Positions 54,621-63,062 of a stretch of DNA of 64,000 nucleotides are shown here, in pieces (the first letter of the stretch is position 1; every line of letters begins with the position of its first letter). A model generated the notes under the pieces. The model worked only from the letters and a program-made list of their open reading frames with translations. It ran no database searches and was not told the DNA's origin. The position numbers and the translations under genes were made by a program. This stretch comes from Aliivibrio sifiae. GTDB taxonomy: Bacteria; Pseudomonadota; Gammaproteobacteria; Enterobacterales; Vibrionaceae. The stretch covers positions 1,435,569-1,499,568 of the forward strand of contig NZ_MSCP01000002.1 of the NCBI RefSeq assembly GCF_002954715.1, written 5' to 3'.

Positions 54621-55334
54621 ATGAAAAAACAACAACGCACAACCCCAGCCACGTGGATTGGCATAACCATCCTTATTGCATTTCTGGCTTTAGCAATTCA
54701 ATTAGCTGATGGCCTTATACTCATCATATCAATAATGAGTTTCTCTTTTTTACTTGGAGCACTCATTGCTCGATCTCACTACTCACATATCAATGACACA
54801 ATAAATACAGAAGCCTCCGCGTCCAATGCTGATATCAAGGTAGAAAAACATCAACCTAAAAAAGTAGAACAAATAGAAGAAAAGACTGAAGAAAAACAAC
54901 CAATACACTCTGCAGCACCAACATTACGCATGCAAACCTCAACAGAAAACAAAGATGCACAAGAAGATGACGAGCCTTCAACCGTATTAGTAGATGAAAA
55001 GATCCTTCAACAAATCATCACAGACACTGACGCCGAGGTCATGCCAGAATTAATTAAGTTCTATATCATTGAATCTAAAGACAGAGTTGAAACCATCACA
55101 AATGCAGCCCATACTGAAGACTTATATGTATTAGAATTTGAAGCCCATACATTAGGCAGCAGTTCTCTCACTCTTGGTAACGTTGCTTTATCAACCTTAG
55201 CTCGCCAAATAGAGCTACACTGTATTCAACACGAATTTAGTGACGCATTAGCAAAAGCACGTTTACTACCAGAAATTGCAAAAGAATCATTTTTGGCATT
55301 AGAACAGCGAAACGCACTAGGCTTCACAAATTAA
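54621..55334 (+). CDS. sypF: SypF-position membrane Hpt protein lacking kinase domains
   Basis: 237 residues. Two N-terminal hydrophobic segments (about 11-50) are followed by a Glu/Lys-rich linker (about 70-120) and one Hpt domain (about 122-225) with phospho-site His176 in EFEAHTLGSSSLTLG. V. fischeri SypF, at the same place in the locus, is recalled as a full hybrid kinase ending in an Hpt domain. Here the sensor, HisKA, ATPase and receiver parts are absent although the frame is intact. It would still pass phosphate to SypG and SypE, fed by a separate kinase. The symbol is assigned by position and the Hpt domain only. Confidence 0.85.
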   Translation: MKKQQRTTPATWIGITILIAFLALAIQLADGLILIISIMSFSFLLGALIARSHYSHINDTINTEASASNADIKVEKHQPKKVEQIEEKTEEKQPIHSAAPTLRMQTSTENKDAQEDDEPSTVLVDEKILQQIITDTDAEVMPELIKFYIIESKDRVETITNAAHTEDLYVLEFEAHTLGSSSLTLGNVALSTLARQIELHCIQHEFSDALAKARLLPEIAKESFLALEQRNALGFTN

Positions 55335-55386
55335 AATCAAAAACACAGTACAATGAAAAACTGCTAGGTAAAACAGGACGTTGCTT

Positions 55387-56871
55387 ATGCTACAAAAAGT
55401 ACTTTTAGTTGAAGACTCAACCTCTTTGGCTATCCTCTACAAACAATACGTAAAGGATGAGCCTTATGAGTTCTTCCATGTGACTACCGGAGAGCAAGCA
55501 AAAGCTTTCATGGAGAAGAATCCACCTCAATTGGTGATTCTCGATTTAAAATTGCCTGATATGTCAGGGCAAGATGTACTCGCATGGATGAAAGAAAAAC
55601 AATTGCCAACCGCTGTCATTGTCGCAACGGCACACGGCACCATCAATATCGCCGTAAATTTATTACAAAGCGGCGCTGATGATTTTATCGAAAAACCCAT
55701 CCAAGCAAACCGCCTTAAAACTTCTATTACTAATCATTTGAAACGCAATAAGTTAGAAGGGTTAGTTGAAGATCTTCAAAACACCTTTAACCGTAAAAAA
55801 TACCAAGGGTTTATTGGCTCAAGTTTACCTATGCAAGCGGTGTACAAGATCATTGATGCTGTTGCCCCAACCACAGCCAGTGTTTTTATTTACGGTGAAA
55901 GTGGAACGGGTAAGGAAGTGTGTGCTGAAGCCATTCATTACCAAAGCCAGCGCAGTAACAAACCGTTTGTGGCCATTAACTGTGGTGCCATTCCACGAGA
56001 CTTAATGGAAAGTGAAATTTTTGGTCACATAAAAGGGGCATTTACTGGTGCAACGACGGATCGAAAAGGTGCTGCTATGATGGCAAATGGCGGTACTTTA
56101 TTCCTAGATGAATTATGCGAAATGGAATTAGAAATGCAGAAAAAATTACTGCGTTTTCTACAAACAGGACGCTTTACTCCATTAGGTGGAAGCAAAGAAC
56201 TCAGCACCGACATTCGTATTATCTGCGCCACCAACCGAGATCCTCTTACCGAGGTAAACGAAGGCCGCTTTAGAGAAGACCTCTATTATCGAGTCCATGT
56301 CGTTCCTATTCAAATGCCACCACTGCGAGATCGTGGTACAGACATTATTGATATCGCTTCTTTCTTCTTAAAAAAATACGCCAAAGAAGATAAGAAAAAA
56401 TTCAAAGCAATGAAACGAGACGTAGAACTAAAACTATGCAATTACGCATGGCCCGGAAACGTACGTCAATTGCAAAACATCATAAGAAACGTTGTCGTAC
56501 TTCATAATGAAACTCATGTTGCTATGGAGCATTTACCGCCTCCATTAAACCAACAACTTACGTCACCATCAGCAAAACCACAGGTTGCTACTTCCCAATC
56601 GGTGGTTTCGCAAACGCCACAAGAAGAAATGGTTCAACCACAACACGAGGTTATTGCGCCTCAATCGCTCCATGAGCACGCAAATACACAGCAAGACATT
56701 GATACCAGCATAATCCGACCAATGGCCGATATTGAAAGAGAAGTGATTCAAAACGCCATTGATCATTGTGATGGAAATGTCCTTAATGCAGCGGTATTAC
56801 TTGAACTCAGTCCATCGACCTTGTATCGAAAAAAACAAGCATGGGAAGCGTATGAAGAATCAGATTCATAA
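55387..56871 (+). CDS. sypG: SypG, sigma-54-dependent response regulator
   Basis: About 494 residues from the ATG at 55387, with AGGA 8 nt upstream; a TTG two codons earlier is less likely. A receiver (1-120) has LLVEDS and Asp53 in ILDLKLPDMSG. The AAA+ domain (about 140-375) has Walker A GESGTGKE, the sigma-54 contact loop GAFTGA, Walker B GTLFLDEL and the R-finger region. A Gln/Pro-rich linker and a Fis-type helix-turn-helix (about 455-490) follow. It should activate the syp promoters through the TTCTCA enhancers seen before sypA, sypI and sypM. Confidence 0.95.
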   Translation: MLQKVLLVEDSTSLAILYKQYVKDEPYEFFHVTTGEQAKAFMEKNPPQLVILDLKLPDMSGQDVLAWMKEKQLPTAVIVATAHGTINIAVNLLQSGADDFIEKPIQANRLKTSITNHLKRNKLEGLVEDLQNTFNRKKYQGFIGSSLPMQAVYKIIDAVAPTTASVFIYGESGTGKEVCAEAIHYQSQRSNKPFVAINCGAIPRDLMESEIFGHIKGAFTGATTDRKGAAMMANGGTLFLDELCEMELEMQKKLLRFLQTGRFTPLGGSKELSTDIRIICATNRDPLTEVNEGRFREDLYYRVHVVPIQMPPLRDRGTDIIDIASFFLKKYAKEDKKKFKAMKRDVELKLCNYAWPGNVRQLQNIIRNVVVLHNETHVAMEHLPPPLNQQLTSPSAKPQVATSQSVVSQTPQEEMVQPQHEVIAPQSLHEHANTQQDIDTSIIRPMADIEREVIQNAIDHCDGNVLNAAVLLELSPSTLYRKKQAWEAYEESDS

Positions 56872-57880
56872 GAAAAATGCTGAAATCTGGTTATTACTCG
56901 ATAGTCGAGATGTGGGAGGAATAGAATCCCACATCTTACAACTCGCACAGGGAATAACATCATTTCAACGCTCTGTTCGAGTTATTTTTCTTCGTCAGTA
57001 CGACAATACCCACCCTCTCACTCATTTATTAAATGAAGCCAATATTTCCTATCGTTTTTTAAATGGATCGTTACGTGATTTATTTCGTTATGCGCGCCAC
57101 CATCGCCCAGTAGTTATTCACTCTCATGGTTATAAGGCCGCGCTTTACTCTCGCCTATTACGCTTATCATTACTTACCTCCCATCAAAAAATCCGATTTA
57201 TAAATACCTTTCATGCAGGCGAAGTCAGTAAAGGAAAATTAGCAATCTATGATTTTTTAGATCGATGGAGCGCGCTATTAAGTCATTACAACTTTGTCGT
57301 TAGTGAGCAGATAAAATCTCGAATACCAAGTAAAACAACGGTTCTGAATAATTTTATTACCACACAAAATCTTGCTATATCCCAAGGCTCACAAGTGGCC
57401 TTTGTTGGGCGCCTTAGCCACGAAAAAGCGCCTGACCGATTTATTCAATTAGCCCAAAAACATACCGACCATCAATTCCATCTTTACGGTTCAGGTCCAA
57501 TGGAGCAAGAACTCCTAAAACCAACAACGGGTAATGTCGTTTTTCATGGCCATCAAAATTCAATGGATCGTATCTGGAACAACATCGGATTATTGGTCAT
57601 TTGTTCTCGCTATGAAGGTTTACCAATGACAGCCTTAGAAGCAATGGGAAGAGGCATCCCTGTTATTTCAACACCCGTAGGAAATCTACATAAACTCATC
57701 AAACATGAAGAAAACAGTTGGATAGTAAAACCTGAGCAACTCTCTCAATCTCTCATACATTGGTTTTCACTCTCTAATCAACAAAAAGAACCAATACAAC
57801 AAGCAGCACAGCAAACGATTAGACACTCTTTTTCAACTGAAGCGATTATTCCAACCATATTAACTGCATATCAGGTATAG
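56852..57880 (+). CDS. sypH: SypH, GT4-type glycosyltransferase
   Basis: About 342 residues from the ATG at 56852, which overlaps the end of sypG by 20 nt; upstream in-frame starts lie deep inside sypG. A GT-B fold is indicated by RDVGGIESHI near the N-terminus, VIHSHGYKAA, the donor-site VAFVGRLSHEKAPD and the C-terminal SRYEGLPMTALEAMGRGIPVI with the conserved glutamates of GT4. It adds a sugar to the lipid-linked Syp repeat unit in the cytoplasm; donor and linkage are unknown. Named from its place after sypG. Confidence 0.85.
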   Translation: MKNQIHKKNAEIWLLLDSRDVGGIESHILQLAQGITSFQRSVRVIFLRQYDNTHPLTHLLNEANISYRFLNGSLRDLFRYARHHRPVVIHSHGYKAALYSRLLRLSLLTSHQKIRFINTFHAGEVSKGKLAIYDFLDRWSALLSHYNFVVSEQIKSRIPSKTTVLNNFITTQNLAISQGSQVAFVGRLSHEKAPDRFIQLAQKHTDHQFHLYGSGPMEQELLKPTTGNVVFHGHQNSMDRIWNNIGLLVICSRYEGLPMTALEAMGRGIPVISTPVGNLHKLIKHEENSWIVKPEQLSQSLIHWFSLSNQQKEPIQQAAQQTIRHSFSTEAIIPTILTAYQV

Positions 57881-57924
57881 CCAACTCACTACTATACACA
57901 CCACTTTTTATTTCTATTATCCTG

Positions 57925-57939
57925 TTCTCAAATTGAAAA
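57925..57939 (+). promoter_or_regulatory. SypG-type enhancer site upstream of sypI
   Basis: TTCTCAAATTGAAAA fits the TTCTCAnnnTG enhancer core, about 96 nt upstream of the sypI -24 element. Confidence 0.65.
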
Positions 57940-57945
57940 TAATTA

Positions 57946-57960
57946 TTCTCAAATTGAGAA
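57946..57960 (+). promoter_or_regulatory. SypG-type enhancer site upstream of sypI (palindromic)
   Basis: TTCTCAAATTGAGAA is almost a perfect inverted repeat, 21 bp (two helical turns) from the first copy, so both face the same side of the DNA. Confidence 0.7.
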
Positions 57961-58020
57961 TCTCTACAGTAATAAAAAATATAACTTAATAAAATCAACA
58001 TATTAAAAAATATTATAATT

Positions 58021-58036
58021 TGGCACTCCCTTTGCT
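58021..58036 (+). promoter_or_regulatory. Sigma-54 promoter of sypI operon
   Basis: TGGCACTCCCTTTGCT is a near-consensus -24/-12 element with the correct 10-base gap, 40 nt before the sypI ATG. Confidence 0.88.
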
Positions 58037-58076
58037 CTATCTCTTATATCAAAAGAAAAAGCAAGGGAGGTGAGTC

Positions 58077-59303
58077 ATGTCAAACAGAGCCAAAAAGACC
58101 TTACTGTTCGTTCATTATGGTCATGATTGGATCCGCGGATCTGAAATCTGTTTAATCAATCTCATCAAGAGTATCAATCATCAAAAATACGATTGTATTT
58201 TGTGGTGCAACCAACAATCTCTTGCTGACAAAGTACAGAAACAACTCAGTGCAAGCTATGTTACACCATTTACCGTGTTACTTGGCTGGCAATCTCCCCG
58301 CTTTTCTCTTTCTAATTGGCATGAGTTCTACCAACAAGGTAAAGACATCGTTAATCAACACCATGTTGATTTAATTCACTGTAATAGTGCTGCGCCTTGC
58401 CAATGGATGAATCTCGTCGCTCGTCATACTCAAACACCTCTAGTGACGCATTTGCACACCCAATATCCTTTACGAGATAGGTTGAGTTTAGGTCTTCATT
58501 TTAGCCCTAAATTAATCACCGTAAGTGATGCTATTGGTCAAAATTTATTGCTAGATGGTTACCAAAAAGAAGACATAACAATAGTTCCAAATGGGATAAA
58601 TACAAAAAAACTAAACGCTCAAAAACCAACACAATTAAGAGACCAACTAAATATAGATAAAAGCGCTTTTGTATTAGCTACATCCGGTTCATTAATTTAT
58701 CGAAAAGGCATTGATTTAATAATAGAAAGCTTACACAAACTTGATGCGGTAATGCTTAATATACATTTAATCATTATTGGGGATGGCGAAGAAAGATCCG
58801 CCCTAGAGTTACAAGCTAACCAATTAAATTTAAACAATAATGTTCATTTTTTAGGTGAGCAATGCAATGTTGTCGGGCTATTAAAAAGTGACGTTAATGC
58901 CTACATCAATGGTGCACGTGATGAAGCGTTTGGCTTAGCTTTGGTTGAAGCCTCTCTTGCACGACTCCCCGTTATCGCCCCTATGGTTGGCGGGATACCA
59001 GAAGTCATCACTCATTATGAAACAGGGCTATTAACTCAACCAAATGACAGTGATTCTTTTGCTAAAGCCATCATGGTATTCATTCAAAACCCGTATCTAG
59101 CGGCACGAATGGGGCAGCGAGGAAAAGAGACTGTATATCGTCATTTCACTCTTTCACATTATACCAAACAGTTTGAAACCATTTATGAGCAACAACTAGA
59201 TATACCTACCGATTCAACGTATTCGAAACCATTCTGGCAAACGATACAACCTCTGTTATCCAACGTTTTTAATTTATTATTTAAAAGTAATGAGGTGAAA
59301 TAA
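58077..59303 (+). CDS. sypI: SypI, GT4-type glycosyltransferase
   Basis: 408 residues. A GT-B fold with GHDWIRGSEICLINL near the N-terminus, HCNSAAPCQW, a donor-site region LATSGSLIYRKGID and EAFGLALVEASLARLPVI with the GT4 E-x7-E pattern. AAGGGAGGTGAG precedes the ATG. It begins a new transcription unit behind its own sigma-54 promoter and paired enhancers, matching the sypI promoter known in V. fischeri. It transfers a sugar to the Syp repeat unit. The stop overlaps the next start (TAATG). Confidence 0.87.
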   Translation: MSNRAKKTLLFVHYGHDWIRGSEICLINLIKSINHQKYDCILWCNQQSLADKVQKQLSASYVTPFTVLLGWQSPRFSLSNWHEFYQQGKDIVNQHHVDLIHCNSAAPCQWMNLVARHTQTPLVTHLHTQYPLRDRLSLGLHFSPKLITVSDAIGQNLLLDGYQKEDITIVPNGINTKKLNAQKPTQLRDQLNIDKSAFVLATSGSLIYRKGIDLIIESLHKLDAVMLNIHLIIIGDGEERSALELQANQLNLNNNVHFLGEQCNVVGLLKSDVNAYINGARDEAFGLALVEASLARLPVIAPMVGGIPEVITHYETGLLTQPNDSDSFAKAIMVFIQNPYLAARMGQRGKETVYRHFTLSHYTKQFETIYEQQLDIPTDSTYSKPFWQTIQPLLSNVFNLLFKSNEVK

Positions 59304-60736
59304 TGAAACGATTTCCTTTATCACCAACATTAAACCACACTGCGCTTTATGCTAGCGGCATTATACTAATGAAAGGAATTTTGTTATTTATGCTGCCTTA
59401 CATTGCCAATCACATTTCACAATCAGAATTAGGTCGTTTAGAGTTATTAGTGACATTTTCGATGTTGTTAAGTGTCATTCTCGGATTTTCATTGCATAAA
59501 GCTTTATCTCTATTTGTAGGGTTAGAACAAGACCCTCACAAAAAACGTAAACTTACGGGGGAATTTTTCACTTTAACCATGTGTATTGGTGTGATTTCTC
59601 TTGTCGTCGTTTGGCTATTGAGTCCCTTCTTATATGAATTAAACCCACAATACGCAACAACCTTTGAGCTAGAGCTTTTATTAATGCCATTAGCATTTGA
59701 AGGCATGATTGCCGTTGTACTTACCTCATTAAAAATGAGAGAAAAGGCCAAGCTATTTTTCTTTCTAACTGCAGGACGAGCCACCCTACAAATACTATTA
59801 ACTATTGTGTTTTTACATCAAAATTATGGTATTTCAGGGATCTTATTGGCAGGTTTTATCAGCGCAGCCTTACAAATTTGCGCTCTTATATATATTCAAA
59901 CCAAGCAAAATAAGAAGGTCCATGGAACGGGGTATCTCTTTAACAAAGACATTATTACTCTTTGCTTTCCTTACTGTTTACCATTAATGATCGGCGGTTT
60001 AGTCGCATTTGGTTTAAATGGCGGTGAACGTTGGATTTTACTTGAAAATACCTCATTTAACGACCTGGCAGTTTACGCAGTAGCCATTCACTTTTCCTTA
60101 ATTCTTACGTTATTAATGCAACCACTCCACATTTGGTTAAGCTCAAGACGCATTAATTATTTACAATCAAAAGGAAAAAAACACATCACACAAACAATCC
60201 AAAGCCAAATTATATTACTGTGTATATTAACGACCATTGCTTGTTACTGCGTGCCTATATGTATTGAATGGTTAATGCCTGAACATTATCAACAAGCTAA
60301 AAATATAGCGATAGCCTTGATCATCGTTTCAGCAATGAAAGAATTAAACAAACTAATAAACATAGGAAATATTGCACATAATAAAATAAAAAAATCATTA
60401 TGGATTAATGTGTTATCAACTCTATTGGGCGTTATATTGCTAACCTTAATAACCCCTCTCTATGGACTTATTGCCGTACTACTCTCATTAATAGTGGCTC
60501 AAAGTATACAGGTCATATTAACGTACATTTTTACACAGCATGATCACCCATTGCCTTATTCAATCGGCAAATTAACGGTGTTGTTTCTTATAACAGGTAT
60601 ATCAATAGCACTGAGCTTGTCTTCACTTCCAAGCACCATTCATTTGATTGCAACCTTAGCCTGTACTTTTTCAATCTTCGTATTTGCTTATCAATTACAA
60701 CTAATCCCCCTACCTACTCATAAAAACAGTAAATAG
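59303..60736 (+). CDS. sypK: SypK, Wzx-type polysaccharide flippase
   Basis: 477 residues with about 12-14 membrane helices and the polysaccharide-biosynthesis (MATE/MOP) layout: an N-terminal pair with GRLELLVTFSMLLS, a central cytoplasmic loop near 200-215 and paired C-terminal helices. It should flip the lipid-linked Syp repeat to the periplasm. It directly follows sypI here; in V. fischeri I recall a further glycosyltransferase gene, sypJ, in between. The symbol is therefore given by function and order relative to sypL, with some doubt. Confidence 0.8.
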   Translation: MKRFPLSPTLNHTALYASGIILMKGILLFMLPYIANHISQSELGRLELLVTFSMLLSVILGFSLHKALSLFVGLEQDPHKKRKLTGEFFTLTMCIGVISLVVVWLLSPFLYELNPQYATTFELELLLMPLAFEGMIAVVLTSLKMREKAKLFFFLTAGRATLQILLTIVFLHQNYGISGILLAGFISAALQICALIYIQTKQNKKVHGTGYLFNKDIITLCFPYCLPLMIGGLVAFGLNGGERWILLENTSFNDLAVYAVAIHFSLILTLLMQPLHIWLSSRRINYLQSKGKKHITQTIQSQIILLCILTTIACYCVPICIEWLMPEHYQQAKNIAIALIIVSAMKELNKLINIGNIAHNKIKKSLWINVLSTLLGVILLTLITPLYGLIAVLLSLIVAQSIQVILTYIFTQHDHPLPYSIGKLTVLFLITGISIALSLSSLPSTIHLIATLACTFSIFVFAYQLQLIPLPTHKNSK

Positions 60737-60744
60737 GAAAAGTG

Positions 60745-62133
60745 ATGATTAAAAATGATACGCCACTTCAATCAAAACCCCTTCAATGGTTTACCGCTAT
60801 TGTCTGTTCGTTATTAGCAGGGGTTTTATGGCGCTTATTTCCCCATCCCGCATTAATTATTGTATTAGGTATTTTACCTCTAGTTGTTCTTTATACGCTT
60901 AATCGTCCATTCTTGATGGTGTTGCTTTTTGTTATTTTCTCTTTCTTTAGAATCCATGAAGTATTTCCTCAACTGTATAGTTTAAAGATCCCCCTTTTAC
61001 TTTCTCTTGGCTCTTTAGCCGCATTAAGCTGGCAAGTCGGGATCACGAAGAAAATTAAACTATTCTGGTGTAAAGAATTCACACTACTTACCTGCTTCAT
61101 GCTGTTAATAATTATTGGTATTGTCTTTGCCAGTAATCGCCCTATTGCCATTGAATACTTCAAAGGGATTTATTGGAAAATAATACTCATGACATTCGCA
61201 ATTGCTGTATTAGTGCGAAGCCCTCAGCAACTTTCATTTACATTAAAAGCCATTACTATTGCGGGCGTATTAGTGGGGCTCGTCGCTATTCAAAACAAAC
61301 TTGGTGGTATTGGTTTGGTTGAAGGGACTCGTGTCACCATCGGCCGAGAATTTGGGTCCATGCTTGGTGATCCTAATGATCTCGCCCTAGTGTTGTTGTT
61401 TCCCACCTCTTTTGCCGTTGGGCTACTTGTTACTCATCAACTACCTTGGCATCAACGTATGCTTGGTTTTATTGCCATTCCGATTCTCTTCTGGGCAGTC
61501 ATAGCTACCCAAAGCCGCGGTGGATTATTGGGTATGATCGCAGTATTCGGAATTTATGGACTACAACGCATTAAATCTAAGGCGCTCTTATTCTCTATTG
61601 CCATCATGGCAGGCTCAATCTTGTTTGTCGTTGCTGGCATATCCGATAGAGCTTCAGGTGGTGCAGCAGAGGCTGGTGTTGATGAATCAGCCATGGGCCG
61701 TCTGTATGCATGGGAAGCCGCCTTTAAAATGGCAATGACCCATCCATTAACAGGGGTTGGTTTAGATAACTTTTTTGCTAATTATTTTTATTACAGCCCT
61801 CATTGGGATGGATTAAATCACGCCGTTCACAGCACATGGTTTGGCGTACTAGCAGAAACAGGGGTACTTGGGTTTATTGTTTTTATTAGCTTAATTATTG
61901 TATTAATTAAAAATGCCAATAAAACCCTACGAGCGGTCAAGGCGGTACAAAATAATATTGATCCTGCTATCTATACCTGTGCTCAAGCAGTATTCGCAGG
62001 GTTAATTGGCACCATCGTTTCTGGCACCTTTTTAACCCAAGGATTCAATTGGCCTATTTATATTTTAGCTGCACTCGTAGTTGCAGTAAGTAAAACCAGT
62101 GAAATAGCATTAAATAAATTAGCTGACAAATGA
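60745..62133 (+). CDS. sypL: SypL, O-antigen ligase/polymerase-family membrane protein
   Basis: About 462 residues from the ATG at 60745 (AGGA 6 nt upstream; a GTG at 60742 is less well spaced). Roughly 10-12 membrane helices. The Wzy_C signature lies in the large periplasmic loop (about 300-360): GRLYAWEAAFKMAMTHPLTG followed by VGLDNFFANY and HNAVHST-like AVHSTWFGVLAETG. It likely polymerises or ligates Syp repeat units in the periplasm. It follows the flippase by 8 nt in the sypI operon. Confidence 0.85.
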   Translation: MIKNDTPLQSKPLQWFTAIVCSLLAGVLWRLFPHPALIIVLGILPLVVLYTLNRPFLMVLLFVIFSFFRIHEVFPQLYSLKIPLLLSLGSLAALSWQVGITKKIKLFWCKEFTLLTCFMLLIIIGIVFASNRPIAIEYFKGIYWKIILMTFAIAVLVRSPQQLSFTLKAITIAGVLVGLVAIQNKLGGIGLVEGTRVTIGREFGSMLGDPNDLALVLLFPTSFAVGLLVTHQLPWHQRMLGFIAIPILFWAVIATQSRGGLLGMIAVFGIYGLQRIKSKALLFSIAIMAGSILFVVAGISDRASGGAAEAGVDESAMGRLYAWEAAFKMAMTHPLTGVGLDNFFANYFYYSPHWDGLNHAVHSTWFGVLAETGVLGFIVFISLIIVLIKNANKTLRAVKAVQNNIDPAIYTCAQAVFAGLIGTIVSGTFLTQGFNWPIYILAALVVAVSKTSEIALNKLADK

Positions 62134-62178
62134 AGCAATAAACAAGTGAACCCACCAAACTTATCGATTCCAAATCGA

Positions 62179-62193
62179 TTCTCAAAATGAGAA
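62179..62193 (+). promoter_or_regulatory. SypG-type enhancer site upstream of sypM
   Basis: TTCTCAAAATGAGAA is a near-perfect palindrome with the TTCTCAnnnTG core, 74 nt upstream of the sypM -24 element. Confidence 0.65.
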
Positions 62194-62252
62194 ATCTCAC
62201 TAAAGTAAAAAACAGCCTAATCCAATCTATTGATAAATAAATAAAAAATAAT

Positions 62253-62268
62253 TGGCACAATCCATGAA
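62253..62268 (+). promoter_or_regulatory. Sigma-54-like promoter of sypM with weak -12
   Basis: TGGCACAATCCATGAA has a consensus -24 half and 10-base gap, but the -12 GC reads GA. It lies 38 nt before the sypM ATG, like the elements of sypA and sypI. Confidence 0.6.
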
Positions 62269-62306
62269 GTATTCATTGTATGCATTATCAAAAAAGGAAT
62301 GCCACT

Positions 62307-63062
62307 ATGAGTACCTTATCCGTTTATCGCTTAAAACAATGGTTAAAAGAAGGCGATAGTCCATTAGCTTCTGGTCTATTTCAAATAGCTAAATCGATTC
62401 GTTATTTTGAATTACCAATGCCTCGCTTCTTGAATCAAATCTTCTATGGATTACATCGAACCATTACGACTCAATGGCAGGCCTTCATTCATCTCGTTTT
62501 TTACGTTCCCGCTTTTAAAGGGCGTTTAAGTTCATACGGAAAACGAACGTTATTGTATGGGGGACTGCCTTTTTTTAGTGGTCCATTAACCATGAGCATT
62601 GGTGATGATTGCCGAATATCAGGTCAAACGACCTTTAGTGGACGAACTACTTCAGAAAACCCCACGCTAACCGTTGGAAATAATGTTGATATCAGTTGGC
62701 AAACAACAATTGCAGTTGGCAATAAAGTCGTTATTAGCGACAACGTTCGCATTGCTGGGCAAGGTTTTTTGTGCGGTTATCCAGGGCATCCAATTGACCC
62801 AACCGATCGCGCATTAGGTAAAGCTGATTTAAACAGTCAAGTCGGTGACATCGTTTTAGAAAAAGATGTTTGGCTTGGGTCTCGCGTGAGCATTATCGGT
62901 AATGTAACCGTAGGAGAAGGCACTATTGTCGCCTCAGGCAGTGTTGTTACCAAAAGCTTACCTCCATTTGTATTGGCTGGCGGTAATCCTGCAAAAGTAA
63001 TCAAACAACTGGATATAACAAGCGCAGAAAGCATCAAAGAGGAGATCCATCATGAAGCATGA
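62307..63062 (+). CDS. sypM: SypM, left-handed beta-helix acetyltransferase
   Basis: About 251 residues from the ATG at 62307 (AAAGGA 8 nt upstream). An N-terminal helical part (about 1-85) precedes hexapeptide repeats (about 90-235), including LTVGNNVDISWQTTIAVGNKVVISDNV and the acceptor end VWLGSRVSIIGNVTVGEGTIVASGSVVTKSLPPF. The family uses acetyl-CoA to O-acetylate sugars in the cytoplasm. It begins a transcription unit with its own enhancer and sigma-54-like element, as recalled for sypM in V. fischeri. Its stop overlaps the next start. Confidence 0.87.
   Translation: MSTLSVYRLKQWLKEGDSPLASGLFQIAKSIRYFELPMPRFLNQIFYGLHRTITTQWQAFIHLVFYVPAFKGRLSSYGKRTLLYGGLPFFSGPLTMSIGDDCRISGQTTFSGRTTSENPTLTVGNNVDISWQTTIAVGNKVVISDNVRIAGQGFLCGYPGHPIDPTDRALGKADLNSQVGDIVLEKDVWLGSRVSIIGNVTVGEGTIVASGSVVTKSLPPFVLAGGNPAKVIKQLDITSAESIKEEIHHEA

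Noticed and set aside
62163-62181. ATCGATTC direct repeat before sypM as an operator
   Set aside because: Two copies of eight bases in AT-rich DNA, overlapping the enhancer site, are not convincing by themselves.
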